Origin: Eremomyces bilateralis CBS 781.70
Lineage: Eukaryota > Ascomycota > Dothideomycetes > Eremomycetales > Eremomycetaceae
Assembly (NCBI RefSeq): GCF_010015585.1
Contig: NW_022985075.1
Location: forward strand, 543,821 to 607,820
Direction of reading: 5' to 3'
DNA: 64,000 nt
Shown here: positions 46,966-59,300 of the stretch, in pieces
How positions within the stretch are numbered: the first letter of the stretch is position 1
Layout: every line of letters begins with the position of its first letter
Position numbers and translations under genes: made by a program
Notes under the pieces: model-generated
Told to the model about the DNA's origin: nothing
What the model saw: the letters and a program-made list of their open reading frames with translations, nothing else
Databases searched by the model: none

Positions 46966-48724
46966 ATGATTCGATCGGTGTCTCCGAGACTTCGGCCTAC
47001 CGAGGCGATCTTTGGGTCATTCATCCATCCTTGCGCCCGAATTCATCAATCCAGATCACCAATCCTTGCAACATCTCGTGTGAGGTCACTCCATCGTACC
47101 TCGCATGAGCAAATCTTCTCGGCTGTCGCTCGCAGCCCGACTACCTATATACGAACCATCGCATTGAGATCCCCCATTCCTTCGCGAGCATTCTCGACCA
47201 CCCCCCGAATCATGGCAGGAACAAGAACGGAGACAGACGCCTTTGGGGCGATCCAAGTCGCGGCGGACCGGTACTGGGGCGCGCAGACGGAGCGGTCGCT
47301 GGAGAATTTCGAGATCAACCAGCCGCAGGACCGGATGCCGCCGCCCATCGTCCGGGCGTTCGGCATCCTGAAGGGCGCGGCGGCGACGGTGAATATGCAA
47401 TTCGGCTTAGGTCAGTAGAAGCGCGCGGGGCAACCGATGGCCGTCTCGCTGATGGTGCCTATCCTAGATCCCATCGTCGGTCAGGCGATCCAGCAGGCTG
47501 CTGCGGAGGTAGCGGACCTGAAGCTGTTGGACCACTTCCCGCTTGTGGTCTGGCAGACGGGTTCCGGGACCCAATCAAACATGAACGCGAACGAAGTCAT
47601 CTCCAACCGAGCGATCGAGATCTTGGGCGGTCAGATGGGTAGCAAGACGCCGGTGCATCCGAACGATCACGTCAACCGGTCGGCGTCGTCGAACGATACC
47701 TTCCCTACCGTGATGCACATCGCTGCGGTTCTCGAACTCGAGGAGCAACTGCTGCCGGCTCTGAAGGGCTTACGGGATGCGCTGGACAAGAAGAGCAAGC
47801 AGTGGGATAAGGTCATCAAGATCGGACGAACGCACTTGCAGGACGCCACGCCATTGACCCTGGGCCAGGTGTTCTCGGGCTATGTTCAGCAACTGGATTT
47901 CGGCATCGAGCGGGTCCAATCTTCGCGGCCGCGACTGAGGATGCTGGCGCAAGGTGGCACTGCGGTGGGCACGGGAATCAATACCTTCATAGGATTCGCC
48001 GAAATGATCGCTGCCGAAGTCACCCAGATGACGGGCCACAAGTTCGTCACCGCGCCGAACAAGTTCGAGGCATTGGCCGCGCACGATGCGATCGTCGAGG
48101 CGTCCGGCCAGCTCAACACGCTCGCGACGTCGCTGTTTAAGATCGCGCAGGACATTCGATTCCTCGGATCGGGGCCTCGATGCGGGTTGGGCGAACTGAA
48201 GCTGCCGGAGAACGAGCCGGGCTCTTCCATCATGCCCGGCAAGGTCAATCCCACACAGTGCGAGTCCCTGACGATGATCTGCGCTCAGGTGTTTGGCAAT
48301 CATACTGCCGTCACCGTAGCCGGGTCCCAGGGCAACTTCGAGCTTAACGTGTTCAAGCCGGTGATGATCCGGAACCTTCTTCATAGTTGCCGTCTGTTGA
48401 CGGACGGTATGAGGAGTTTCGAAAAGAACCTGGTGCAGGGATTGGAGGCGGATGAGAAGCGCATTGATACGTTGATGAGGGAAAGGTAAGCGCTCCATAT
48501 CTAATGTGTATAGCACCCGCTAACAATGTCCAAGCCTCATGCTCGTTACATGCTTGAACCCCATCATCGGCTACGATATGGCCTCGAAGGTCGCGAAGAA
48601 CGCCCACAAGAAGGGCTTGACCCTCAAGGCGAGCGCCATGGAGCTCCAGGCTCTGAGCGAAGCCGACTTCGACAAGTACGTCCGGCCCGAGCTCATGATC
48701 GCTCCGAACGAAGCCAAGTTGTGA
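46966..48724 (+). CDS. FUM1: fumarate hydratase (class II fumarase), mitochondrial/cytosolic
   Basis: Converts fumarate to L-malate in the TCA cycle, and in the cytosol in fungi. Exons 46966-47410, 47468-48485, 48535-48724; 550 aa; introns 57 and 49 bp. The first ~82 residues are Arg/Ser-rich, ending [10 protein letters not shown] before Met83 (47212): a matrix presequence with a typical RAFST cleavage neighbourhood. The enzyme body starts [28 protein letters not shown]. Conserved regions: [43 protein letters not shown] and the family signature [11 protein letters not shown] (~400). The first intron joins MQFGL to DPIVGQAIQ, and the last exon supplies [14 protein letters not shown]...KKGLTLK. 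Met83 could serve as an internal start for a cytosolic form. The presequence is unusually long. Confidence 0.95.
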
Positions 48725-50064
48725 GGCTCGACAAAAGGGGAGGAGCTTCTACATTTCCAGCGGGGAACGGGACGTCTAATGACTTGTACAAAATTGTGAC
48801 CTTGGCAGTTGGGCAGCGTGCGTGTAACCCTTTGGGGGATTCATTCTTCGTTATATCTTATCGGGAAGGGGAGTCTAGTATGGGATACTTGACAACGCCT
48901 AATCCGCTACAAGATAGAAATACATCCAGCTAAAAGCGTTGACTGTCGGTGAATACTATAGCGTAGTCGAAGAGCCAAAATAACATGCACCATACTATAC
49001 TGTTGTAACCCTTAGAACATGTGCCTCACGGGGCATATACCAGATTGTGGTACCCGAATTTACAGATAGAATCTGAGGACCTGTGAATTTGCTGCCGAAA
49101 AGAGCGGTTTGTGACGCCGTTTTTGGTGGCATTTCTGTCGCATGCCAAAGGATTAGATCTAGGAGCCTAAGGCTTGGTTGAGTACATATCCCTGTCCTCA
49201 GGGCCTCCCAGGCCTGAAGACAAAAGGGTGGCTTATTTCTAGGGTCTAGCATGAGCTTGATTTCGAACATTGCTGTGCCGTCTAGAATATAGTTCTATGA
49301 TAGTTTCTCAAGCTTTTATCTAACGAGTTTCTTACGGAGTAACTTTGTGTGCTACAGAAAAGGCCTCCAAAAACGGAGGTTTCTGACGCCGTTTTCTGCG
49401 GTCTTTCCACCTAGGCGAAACGCCATCGTTTCGTTACCGGAGGTGCCCAAAACTCCCCGTCACTGTGCCAAGGCCCTGCAGGCGCCGCTCAAGTTCGTCA
49501 CACTCGGGATCGCTCTCTGTGTGTTTTCGATCCATGAAGCAATATCAGCAGGGTTCCATAGATGGACAACGACGGCTGGCGGCGTTCTTTATGTCCGAAT
49601 ACTAGAAGTTGAGGTCGTAGGAAATATGACATTCCCGTAATAAACAAAGCGAGTCACGTGTTAAGCCTCGGTTTTCCAGGCATGAAGACGCAGTGCAACT
49701 CCACACGACACACATTGAGCAGGTCCCCACATGGGCCTCGCAGAGAGGCCTGACGGGCAGTGGCACGGGTACACTTGAGAGTTGAGAGCATCGCCAGACC
49801 GTGAGGCCTACCGCCGCCTACGGAGTAGGAATATGTTGACTGTTGATGTTCACGTGACCACATCCCTACGCGTCGCGCTATCACGTGATGAATTCTTCTG
49901 CACGGCGCGTCGGACACGTGAACCCATGCGCTCCTCCATGACTAGATGCATCACTCGAAAGGACCAGAGCAAAAAGACGGGTGTTTGTCAGGGGATATCT
50001 GGCCTCGACCCGCTTCATCGCATCCTTGGATCCGATCGAACCTGGCGTACTTCGCACATCTAAC
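48725..50064. promoter_or_regulatory. intergenic, fumarase / SMC5, with MCB and CACGTG cluster near SMC5
   Basis: About 1.3 kb. The distal part has two similar GACGCCGTTTT segments (about 49107-49140 and 49376-49410). The 250 bp before SMC5 holds CACGTG at 49851-49856, 49882-49887 and 49915-49920, and a perfect MluI cell-cycle box ACGCGT at 49868-49873, the site read by MBF/SBF-type G1/S factors; another CACGTG lies at 49655-49660. Cell-cycle control of SMC5 is inferred from these sites. No RNA gene seen. Confidence 0.5.
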
Positions 50065-53000
50065 ATGCCAGGAATCCAGCTTCCACAGCGACGGCCGCGA
50101 GCCATACTGTCCGACGACGAAGACTTGGACGATGCGGACGATGCGCATTCACTTGTTTCGAGTGCGTCTTCTGCGAGCAAGCGAGCCCGTTTGACTAGGG
50201 GAGACGACACCCAGGTCAGTTGTTATATCAATCGGCTTTGCAGTAATGCGCTTTGTAGGACTGAACGCTCACAACGCTACAGATATCGCGAGACAGTGTG
50301 CTGCCCGAATCATATCGAACCATGCCTCGAGCCTCTCCCGACAACTTTGCAAACGCAGATGTGCCACATGCGGATGTCTACCATCCAGGCTCAATCGTAC
50401 GCATCAAGCTGACCAACTTTGTGACATACACATCGGCGGAATTTCATCTTGGTCCAAGCCTTAACATGGTCATCGGGCCGAACGGAACTGGCAAGAGTAC
50501 TTTGGTCTGCGCGATATGCCTAGGACTGGGGTGGAGTCCGAACAACCTTGGAAGGGCGAAGGAGGTGGGCGAGTTCGTCAAGCATGGGTCACCAGAAGGC
50601 GAAATCGAGGTCGAGCTATCTGCCGGCCCGGCCCAGAAAGGTGTCAACCCCATAATCCGGCGGCTGATCAAGAAAGACGGAAACAAATCTCACTGGTCCC
50701 TGAACGGCAAGAATACGAACCAAACCAGCATCATGAACCTTGCCAAGTCCTTTTCCATCCAGATCGACAACCTCTGCCAGTTTCTGCCGCAAGATCGAGT
50801 GGTGGAGTTTGCGCAGATGCACCCGATTGACATGCTGGCATCTACCCAGAAGGCGGCGGCCGAGCCGTATATGCTGGAATGGCACAACGAGCTCAAGGAG
50901 CTGCGGACGAAGCAAAAGGACATGCAATCATCGTCCCAATCCAGTAAGGACACACTTGCCGACCTCAAGGTGCGGCAGAACCAGACGCGTGGTGAGGTGG
51001 ACCGATACCAAGAACGCGAGGCCCACATGAAGAAGGCCAAACTGTACGAGAAATTCCGGCCAGCGGTTAAATACAACGACGCTCGTGCCAGATACAAAGC
51101 CGCTAAAGCGCACTCTAAGGCTGCCGCCAATGATTTGAAGGATTTGAAGCAGAGAGTGCAGCCAGCGCTCGAGGCGATGAAAGAAAAGGAGGGTTATGCC
51201 AAGGACATCAAAACTGCCGTGGCCAAGAAGAAACGCGTGGTTCTCAAACAGGAGGAGCGAGCTACGAAGCTGTTTGGGGAGCAACAGAGCATCCTTGACA
51301 AACTCACCAAGTGTGAGAACGATAGGAAAGCAGCGATTCAGTTAGAAAAGTCCCGCAAGCAGCAGCTTCAGAAGCACCAGGAAGAACTCAAGCGGCTCCG
51401 ACGTGATTACGACGAGCATCCACCCGACTACAATCTAGAACACTTCCAGGGCCCATTGCGTGAGAAGCGTGACCGAAAAAGCGAAGTTGATCGAATGCTT
51501 CGAACCATACGCGGAGAGTTGGAGGAGATCGCAGGCAAAGCTCGACCAGAGCGCCAAAAGATGCAGGCCTTGAACGACCGACTCAACGGCCTTAAATCGC
51601 AGGCGGGGCAGAAAATGGAACGGTTGAAGAGCTATTCCAAAGACACCCACACCGCGTGGGAATGGATCAAGGCGAATCGCGACAAATTCACAGGCCCGGT
51701 CTACGGACCGGCTCTGCTCGAATGCTCCGTGAAAGATCAGAAACACGCCGACTTGCTCGAAGCAAGTCTGCAGAAGATGGATATCCTCGGGATTACGTGC
51801 ACGAACGTCAATGATTTCAAAACGTTGCAGCAACACTTGTTTAGCAGAGAGCTTGCTCTCACTGATGTTGTCATTCGTACGGCGAAGCAGGAGATGAACT
51901 ACTGGCGATCTCCCTGTTCCGCGGACCAGCTTAGGAGCTTGGGACTAGAAGGGTATCTTATCGATCTGCTCGAAGGCCCCGAGGCCGTGCTGTCCGGATT
52001 GTGCGACAGTTCCAAGCTGCACAAGACATGCTACTCCATGCGCGATCTGAGCGAGCAGGAGTTCGAGCGCTTACAGACCAACCGAGACGTAAGCTCTTGG
52101 GTCACTCCCAGACAATCTGTTCAGGTCATCCGTCGCGCAGAGTATGGCCCCAGTGCAGTATCAACTTCCACCCGACCGGTGCGTCCAGCTCGGTTTTGGA
52201 CAGACAAGGTCGATCTCAGTGCCGAGCAAGAAATCAATCGACAGCTCCGGGAGGTTGCTGCGGAGGTTGCGGAGTATACGGAACAGCATCGTCTAAAGAA
52301 GGGGGAGCTGGATGGCCTTGCAGCTGAGCAGCAAAATCTGCACAAAGACATTGTAGGAGCCCCCGATAGCCGCTAGCAATACGCACTGACAACTTGCCTT
52401 AGCAAAACATACAGAAAGACAAAGACCGGGCGCAACGACAATACGGAGAATGGCAGGCTTTGCCGAATAAAATCGGTAGGTCTCCAGAGTCGACAAGTTC
52501 AGGGCTCTTGTAACTAACCACCCCAAAGCGAATGTCGAGGACAAGATCAAAGACCTCAAGACGCGGGCAGACGATGTCATGCAAACTGTGCACGAGAACA
52601 ACAGGAAGTATAACTCCTTGGTTCTGCAGAAAGGAGAGAGCGCTTTGGAATACGCCGTGAGTTCCACCTTCTGTTGTCGACCATCCTGGAAGCTAACCGT
52701 CTAAAGCATCAAGTTGCTTCTCTCCGAAATTTGCACCAGAAACTGGTTGAAGTACAAATTTGGCAGATCGAGGCGGAATCTGACCTCGAGGTTCTTAAAG
52801 AGAGAAATCGCTCGATTAACCAGCAATTGAAGGATGCCGATGCCCAGCTCACGATTCTGCAGAGAGAAAGTGAAGCCATCAAAAAAGAGGCTCATGCCCT
52901 TTCGAATCAATATCAGCAAATCCACGATAGCTTGACGGACGACGAAAGGGAGCTATTCGAGGAGATGTCCGGTGCGGGTTTGACGATGGAGCAGCTCGAT

Positions 53001-53741
53001 GTCGACATCGAAGGGCTGAAGACGCGGATCGAACTGATCGGCGAGCGGAATCCGGGCATCATCAAACAGTTCGAGAAACGGGAGCAAGATATCCGGAACC
53101 TGGAGCACAAGCTTGAGACGTGGGAGAGGCAGCTGGAAGAGTCGGAGACGAAGATTACGGAAATCCGGCAGAAGTGGGAGCCCGAATTGGATACCCTAAT
53201 TGCGAAGATCAACGATGCATATGCCCATAACTTCGAGCGCATCGGCTGCGCTGGGCAGGTCTCCGTCTACAAGGACGAGGATTTCTCAAAGTGGGAGATT
53301 CGGATTTATGTGAAGTTCAGGTGAGAGCAATGGTCCCTTGCAGGACCTACGTTGTACTGACTCAAAATCAGGGAACACGAGGAACTTTCTCTTCTTGACA
53401 GTCATAGACAGTCCGGTGGAGAGCGCTCAGTGTCGACAATCTTCTACTTAATGGCGCTACAAACCCTGGCCCGGTCTCCTTTCCGTGTGGTTGATGAAAT
53501 CAATCAAGGCATGGACCCCCGCAACGAACGAACGGTTCACGAGCGAATGGTCGATATCGCCTGCGCGGAGCACACCAGCCAGTACTTCCTGATCACGCCG
53601 AAACTGTTGACGGGTCTGAAGTATCATCCGAGGATGAAATTACACGTCATCAATAGCGGTGAATACGTTCCTGGGGACCTTCATGACCTGAACTTCAAGA
53701 ACTGTGTGGAAAAGGCCTTGACCTTAAAAGGTCTCGCGTAA
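50065..53741 (+). CDS. SMC5: SMC5, structural maintenance of chromosomes protein
   Basis: Core ATPase of the SMC5/6 DNA-repair and chromosome-segregation complex. Exons 50065-50214, 50283-52352, 52403-52475, 52529-52656, 52707-53320, 53372-53741; 1134 aa. An acidic Ser-rich N-tail leads to [19 protein letters not shown] and Walker [23 protein letters not shown] (~115). SMC5-specific [19 protein letters not shown] follows. A long coiled coil flanks the hinge ([24 protein letters not shown], about 520-640), and a second coiled coil follows. The C-terminal head has the signature [23 protein letters not shown] and Walker [19 protein letters not shown]. All five introns (68, 50, 53, 50 and 51 bp) have good consensus and conserve phase. 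Partners would be Smc6 and the Nse proteins. Confidence 0.96.
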
Positions 53742-54729
53742 TCCCAGCGTATTGATAGGTCCGCTATGGGCAGTATCTTGTTACGGATTTTATGTTTAAC
53801 CATGCAAAACGACCCCCCATACCAATAGAATACGCTATTCTCTTCACTTGCCGCCGTTCACGGTTATGGCAGCTCAATGTACGTACTCAGTGAAGTTCAC
53901 ATCCACCTGCATCTGGACTCTAAAAGAACAAATCGCTCATTGTAAACTCCTCTCCAGGATCAGCCGAAGAATCCTTCCGAGCTTTGATCGCTGCTGCTAG
54001 CCGCTCCGATGTGGCGTGGGGTAACACAGAAGAAAATCTCTGAAACGAATACGGGACTTGGTGCTTCCATCAATCCGACCGACCTCACGACAACCCTATT
54101 GTTCCGATGCGACAGGCGGTCTAAGTAAGGATTCGGCAAGTCGTACCCACTATGCTGCAACGACGCGACTGATTGCAGCCGATATGTCAAACGGGGAGCC
54201 AACGGTCGGCGCCTGGCCCGTTTGCATCGGGACCAGGAGGCCAGGGCTGCGTAACCGCTCGGCAGAGATAGAAGGGATTCATATCACCACCATGCTACGC
54301 TGCACCCGGTCAGCACTCGAGAGTAGACGAATGAATCAAGCTTTCTGCCAACCCTCTTGCTTCGGTTCTTGTTATTCATCGACTCTTCGAGTCTTGCGGG
54401 TGTTACCACACCTCATTGATTCCCGAGACATGCCATCATCGCATCCGATGCCAAGTCAGTAAACCACAGTCCGGTGAACGTAGGCTTTTTTATATATTTT
54501 TTACGCATATATGTTCAATCGTCTCTCAGACTTAATCTCTGCTCTTCAATCCTATAGCCCATCAGGTTTCACAAATCGCTCTTAAGCATATATCATACTT
54601 AGGGGCACTCAAATCCGCATCCACCCTCCACAAGTTTGTACGGCGTTAGTCGTTATTCACAAGGTACACGTACTGAAACGATAGTACTCGTTCAACCGCT
54701 CATACGTGATCGTTCTCATAGACTTTACC
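53742..54729. other. intergenic, SMC5 / secreted protein, with candidate small gene
   Basis: About 990 bp. The first third holds a candidate small minus-strand gene (53920-54237, separate entry). The rest is AT-rich (54480-54520, TATATATTTTTTACGCATATA) and likely forms the promoter of the secreted-protein gene. Confidence 0.4.
53920..54237 (-). CDS. candidate small gene, two exons, unknown function
   Basis: Tentative. A minus-strand Met at 54237 opens MQTGQAPTVGSPFDISAAIS followed by RVVAA and a stop. Further on, a frame bounded by an acceptor-like GATGGAAG gives HQVPYSFQRFSSVLPHATSE, then RLAAAIKARKDSSADPGEEF and TMSDLFF with a stop at 53920. Both halves look like ordered, conserved-style protein, unlike the surrounding sequence, and sit about 100 bp apart like exons. 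The exact donor is not resolved: a cut after Ile-Ser-Arg keeps frame, whereas the GTGGGT donor leaves the wrong phase. If real it encodes about 65-75 aa, roughly 180 bp after SMC5 in tail-to-tail orientation. I do not recognise the family. Confidence 0.4.
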
Positions 54730-55786
54730 ATGGAGTTGCACCCCGTCTTCCTCTCCCTGCTTTTCACGCCTCTTGCCGTGGCTGCCGAGACCTGGAAGGT
54801 CACCAAGTTCTACACCCATTATATGGCCGAGAACAGTGGTACCGAGAACGGTACCTGGCCTGCAGGTTCGGAATTCAACACCACTGTCTGCTTCACGCTG
54901 TCTCCCACTAGCGGGTCCGACCAGAAGAATATTGAGTGCCAGGGCACTTTCGCTCCTTTCACGCACGACACCTTATGGCGTTATTGTGACGGGGATGTCC
55001 ATGCCTGGCGGCTCGAACCTGGACATTTCGAAGCAGTGTCCATGTGGGGGTTGAACATCTTGCGCTCCGACGTAGAGTAAGGGGATATGATGTGGGCGTC
55101 CTTAGTGCAACCTGTAGCTGACTGCTTGTAGGGATTCCACTGTCAGGACCACATACGCGCAATTCCATATGGTCAATAATGAGCCAGAAAACCCTCAATC
55201 CTTCCTCACCTGCACGGAAGGCAAGCCATTGGAAGGTTGGTCATGTGCGCTCGACGGTCAACTTTCCGTCCCCTCTCCCGTCAGGTTTCCGCTCTACGAA
55301 CGGCAGGCCCACGCCAAGCCATTTAAGGTCAGTAATTTTACGATTGATAGAGACACCGGCCGCAGGACATTCTCTATCACTGATCCTAACGTGCTGGACT
55401 CCTACGACATTGGAGGCAAGACGTTCCGGTCTAGCACTGAGTGCAAGCTGGGGCCCGTGGGCCATATGCTTAAGCACGGGAATGAAGACTTCCTCAAATG
55501 CGATGACGAGTCTTTCTCCTTTAAACTTGGTCCCTCGAACGACACGAGGGGGATGAGGGGGTTTCACTTGGAGGTCCGCCATAACCTCCCGCTCGCCTCG
55601 TTCCAGGTGGACGTCATCGCACCCTCTGAGTCTATCATCAGTGGATCCGTCGATCTAGAGTTCGGGAAGGACTTTAACTACGACTACAGCCGGCTTAAGC
55701 GATCTTGCGCTCTTACACTGACGCGTGGAAAAGCGGAGGTCAATGTCACGTCGCTCGCCGTCGCTGGCTCTTATGGCTTGCCTTAA
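54730..55786 (+). CDS. predicted secreted protein, function unknown
   Basis: Exons 54730-55076 and 55132-55786 (55-bp intron) give 333 aa. The N-terminus MELHPVFLSLLFTPLAVAA is a clear signal peptide with a probable cut before ETWKV. The mature part seems to have two beta-rich segments: TWKVTKFYTHYMAENSGT... with Cys near residues 57, 69 and 86 ending in WRYCDGDVHAW, and a later VSNFTIDRDTGRRTFSITD block. At least five N-glycosylation sequons (NGT, NTT, NFT, NDT, NVT) and no transmembrane segment or GPI-like tail are visible. The W-x-x-F...C...W-C pattern resembles small secreted fungal proteins, but I cannot name a family. An extracellular or cell-wall role is inferred only from the signal peptide. 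Confidence 0.75.
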
Positions 55787-56327
55787 ATGGCGAAACAATA
55801 GCCAGGCAAATGGCTAGAGGAGATGATTCTCAGAGAGAAGTTGAGAAAATGGATAGGATAATGCCAATTTGAATGCAATCGAGTTAAGGTCGTGAACTTC
55901 AAGCAGCATGAATTGGGATTCAAGATGACTACGGGATCAGTGCTATCCCCTTCGCCGTAACAATGTCTCGATGGGATCATACCTTAAAGGGATAGCAGTG
56001 ATCTAGCTCCGTCCAATACTAAACGTGAGTCGTGGTTGACTGTAGGCAGGGGACAGATTACTAAAGAGCAAGGATCGGAACAATACTAATCATTTCTACG
56101 TTACACGTGACATGAACGGCATACTCGGAGCCATACTGGTAGGCGCGGGATAGCCAAAGGCAGGTAAAATAAAGACGTCGATCAATCTATTTTGTTATTA
56201 TACAACTGAATCTGCAAGTTCGATCGCATTGAATCCTCGGCTATATGAGCTTTTATGAACCTGCGTCACCCAGTTCCGAAGACGTCAAACCAATACGCAA
56301 GGCACATGTGTCTAGGAATCAAACTTT
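55787..56327. other. convergent intergenic region
   Basis: About 540 bp between the ends of two convergent genes, so mainly 3' UTRs. AT-rich near 56165-56215. No gene or repeat seen. Confidence 0.4.
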
Positions 56328-59300
56328 CTATGCCCATCGCGCCGACTCTCGCTCCGTCTCAACGCGCGTGGCCCTCGCCTCATCATTCTCCTCATCTTCG
56401 TAATGGTAGCTCAACTGGCGGTAAGATTTGGCTTTCCGCCTGTCCTCGCGCCCCGTCGCCGTTGAGACATCGCCATCTCTCTGTATCTTACGCCGATTAT
56501 TTCGAAACGCACTCGGCCCAGTGGGCGGCGCGAAAGCCTGCTCCTCCGTCTCCGAGAAAGACCGCTTGCGATCGATCCCGGGACCTTGCTGCAAGGACGC
56601 TCTCCGCTGCTGTTCCTTGAGAAGTCGCTCGCGCATTCGTGCTTCACGTTCCTGTGCAAATGGATCGATGGCAGGCTCGGGCTTTTCAGCAGCTGATTCC
56701 TTCGGTTTGTCGGACGAGTCGGTCATATTGCGCTGAAGCGCCCGGGGCCCTGTTGGCGCATTCATAGGCGGGATCTGGACACTGGACAGCTTGCGGGCAT
56801 TTTCGCGGGAACGACCATGAATCCGCAGCTGAGGCTCCTCTACACGCTGTGATTGAACTGCTTTCTCATCCTCGTCCTTGATAGAGTCTTGATCACGCTG
56901 CCGCTCCCTACGAGGCTTCTCTCTATGTCGGTCGCTCTCTTTATCCCTGCCATGATCTCGACGCCGTTCCCGATCCTTCTCGTGATCGCGGTGGCTCCGG
57001 CTGTGTCGAGACGATCGCTTTGGGTCCACTTCCGCCTTGACACCATCGGACAGTGATCTATCCCTTCTTGACTTGCGGCGGTCGCGGTCGCGGTCTCTGT
57101 TGCGTTCCCGTTCCCGATCGCGATCTTTCTCTTTGCGGGATGACTTTCGATAGGGCTCTGGGCTGTAGTTCCGCTCACGATGGTCACTCTTTGACTTTCT
57201 TTTGCCCTCTGATGTACTCAATTCAGTGTCCAAGAGTACGTCCGGAGATCGAGAACGGCGCCGATGTCGATGCCGATGCCGACTGGAATGGTGTGAGCGA
57301 GAAGAATGGCGTTTGTCATTCCCAGATCGGCTAGCGGACCGTCTCGAAGAGCTCATCGATGATTCGCGGGTCCGCCTCGGCCTATCGTATTTCTCATGCT
57401 CAGGCGGGTCTCTATCGGACTTGTGGCGAGGTGACCGCTCATGGCGTCGATCAGTGTCTGATTGTGGGAGACCAAAATCCCCTTTTTCCCGAGGCTCACG
57501 ATGGGACGAGGCTGACTTGGACCGCTCTCTGCTATTCCGACGTTAGACCAATGAGCAGCACAAGCCAAGGGGGAACTTACGCATTTAATGCCTCGGGCTG
57601 TCCGTTTATATTATCGGGTGCTTGAGAGTTCGTGGAGCGTATTCGAGGCAACGTCGACCCGCCTTCTCGCATTGCTTTGGGACCAGTCGGAGCACCTTCA
57701 ACCCCTTGGCCTTGGGGCTCATGAATGTAAGGAGCATGGCGATCGTAGGATATTTTCCGTCCGTGGGAACTAGCCGACCCAAACTTGCGGCCTCCTCGTC
57801 GGTTGAAACGATTGCCAAAACCATCGAGAGGATATGCATAGTTTCCGTCATCCAGTGGATGAAAATTATTCGCATCATGACCCGTTCCAAAAGCGTTCGG
57901 GTCGCCCCATTGACGATCCTCCGCCGCGGTGCTGCGAATCGCTTGAATGTTAGACTCAGTCAGGCCTACCTCATGATCACCATTATCCTGCCCCTTTGGT
58001 CCAAGTGCACCATCTTCAGCGTCTTCAGCATTTGCACCTTGGTCCGCACCTTCGGTGGTTTGGCCATTAGATTCAGCAGTATCTGCTGCAGCATTGGTTA
58101 GAACGACACTCTCCCCTTGAGAGGTCCGGCGATCGTGGCTGTACGGCCGGGTGTCCTCGGGATACGTCTCTTCATACTGGCCATTCTCCGCATAATGACC
58201 CTGGGAGTGAGAGTATGCGTGGTTGCCGCGATAGTTTCTGTGATAACCTCTTCCATAGCCTCGATGGGAGTGAGCACCACGTCCGTGGAAACGATTCTGG
58301 TTGTGGTAATTATTTCTAGAGAACTGTTGGTGCTGCATCTGCGAATAATGCCCTTGGTGAGATTGCTGATTATATCCACCAGGATAGTAACCGGAATTGT
58401 TGAAGTCATCGTTCATGGATTGCTCGTTCCAGCCGCCGAATCCTCCGCCAACGCCCATACCCATGTTCATGTCGCTCAATCCATTCATGCCCATCCCGGG
58501 AGCACCGAAATTGCCAAACATTCCCTGGGGCATATTCATAGCGTTCATGCCCATGCCTGACATACCTTCGTAAGGTTAGCTAAAGATTATTTGGTTGGTG
58601 AATATGGAGGACGTACCCATCGCGTTTGGAAACCCTGACCAATTGCCTGACTGCATGGCATTTTGAAATTGCATCTGCATCATGGGATTCATTCCATTCT
58701 GCCACCCCATGTCATTGGAATCATCGGCCTGATTATAGCCGAGAGATGCTACTGCCACCGTTTGATCCTGGCCAGCCCATGATGCGTCCGCCTCGTTATT
58801 CGTTGGGATTTCCTCAACTGCTTTTGAATCATCGTCCTGAGCATCGTCGTTATTAGTTTGATCGACTTGAGTGGTCGATTCGTCTTCCTCTTTGTTGCTT
58901 GGTTCGGCCTACGTCGTGTCAGCTCCTTTCCAGAACCTAGGATGGAGGATTTAAAGGCTTACCACTGCATTATTTTGTTCCGTTGAGATATGCGAGGTCC
59001 CGGCAATTGTCTCTTGTACGGGCTCCTGATCTTGAGGAACTGCTTCTGGCTCTTTCGAGTCGATATCCTGTCCTGCCTTCTCATCCGTGGCTATTGTATC
59101 CGGCTGTTCCTGGGGTGTTTCTGGCACCGGCGGCTGAATCGCAGCCCGACTCTTCTCTCGCTTCTTCTCCTGCGACTTGAGAAACACTTTCACTGTGGCG
59201 CGAAGCTTTTTGTCGATTTTGCAATCCTCTGCTGAGAGTGGCTGATGATCGCAGATCGGACACGTGTCGGAGAGGGTTGTTTGGCCTAGACGTTTGGTCA

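Noticed and set aside
52001-52327. Plus-strand alternative frame inside SMC5
   Set aside because: Lies wholly within the conserved SMC5 hinge-coding exon in another frame.
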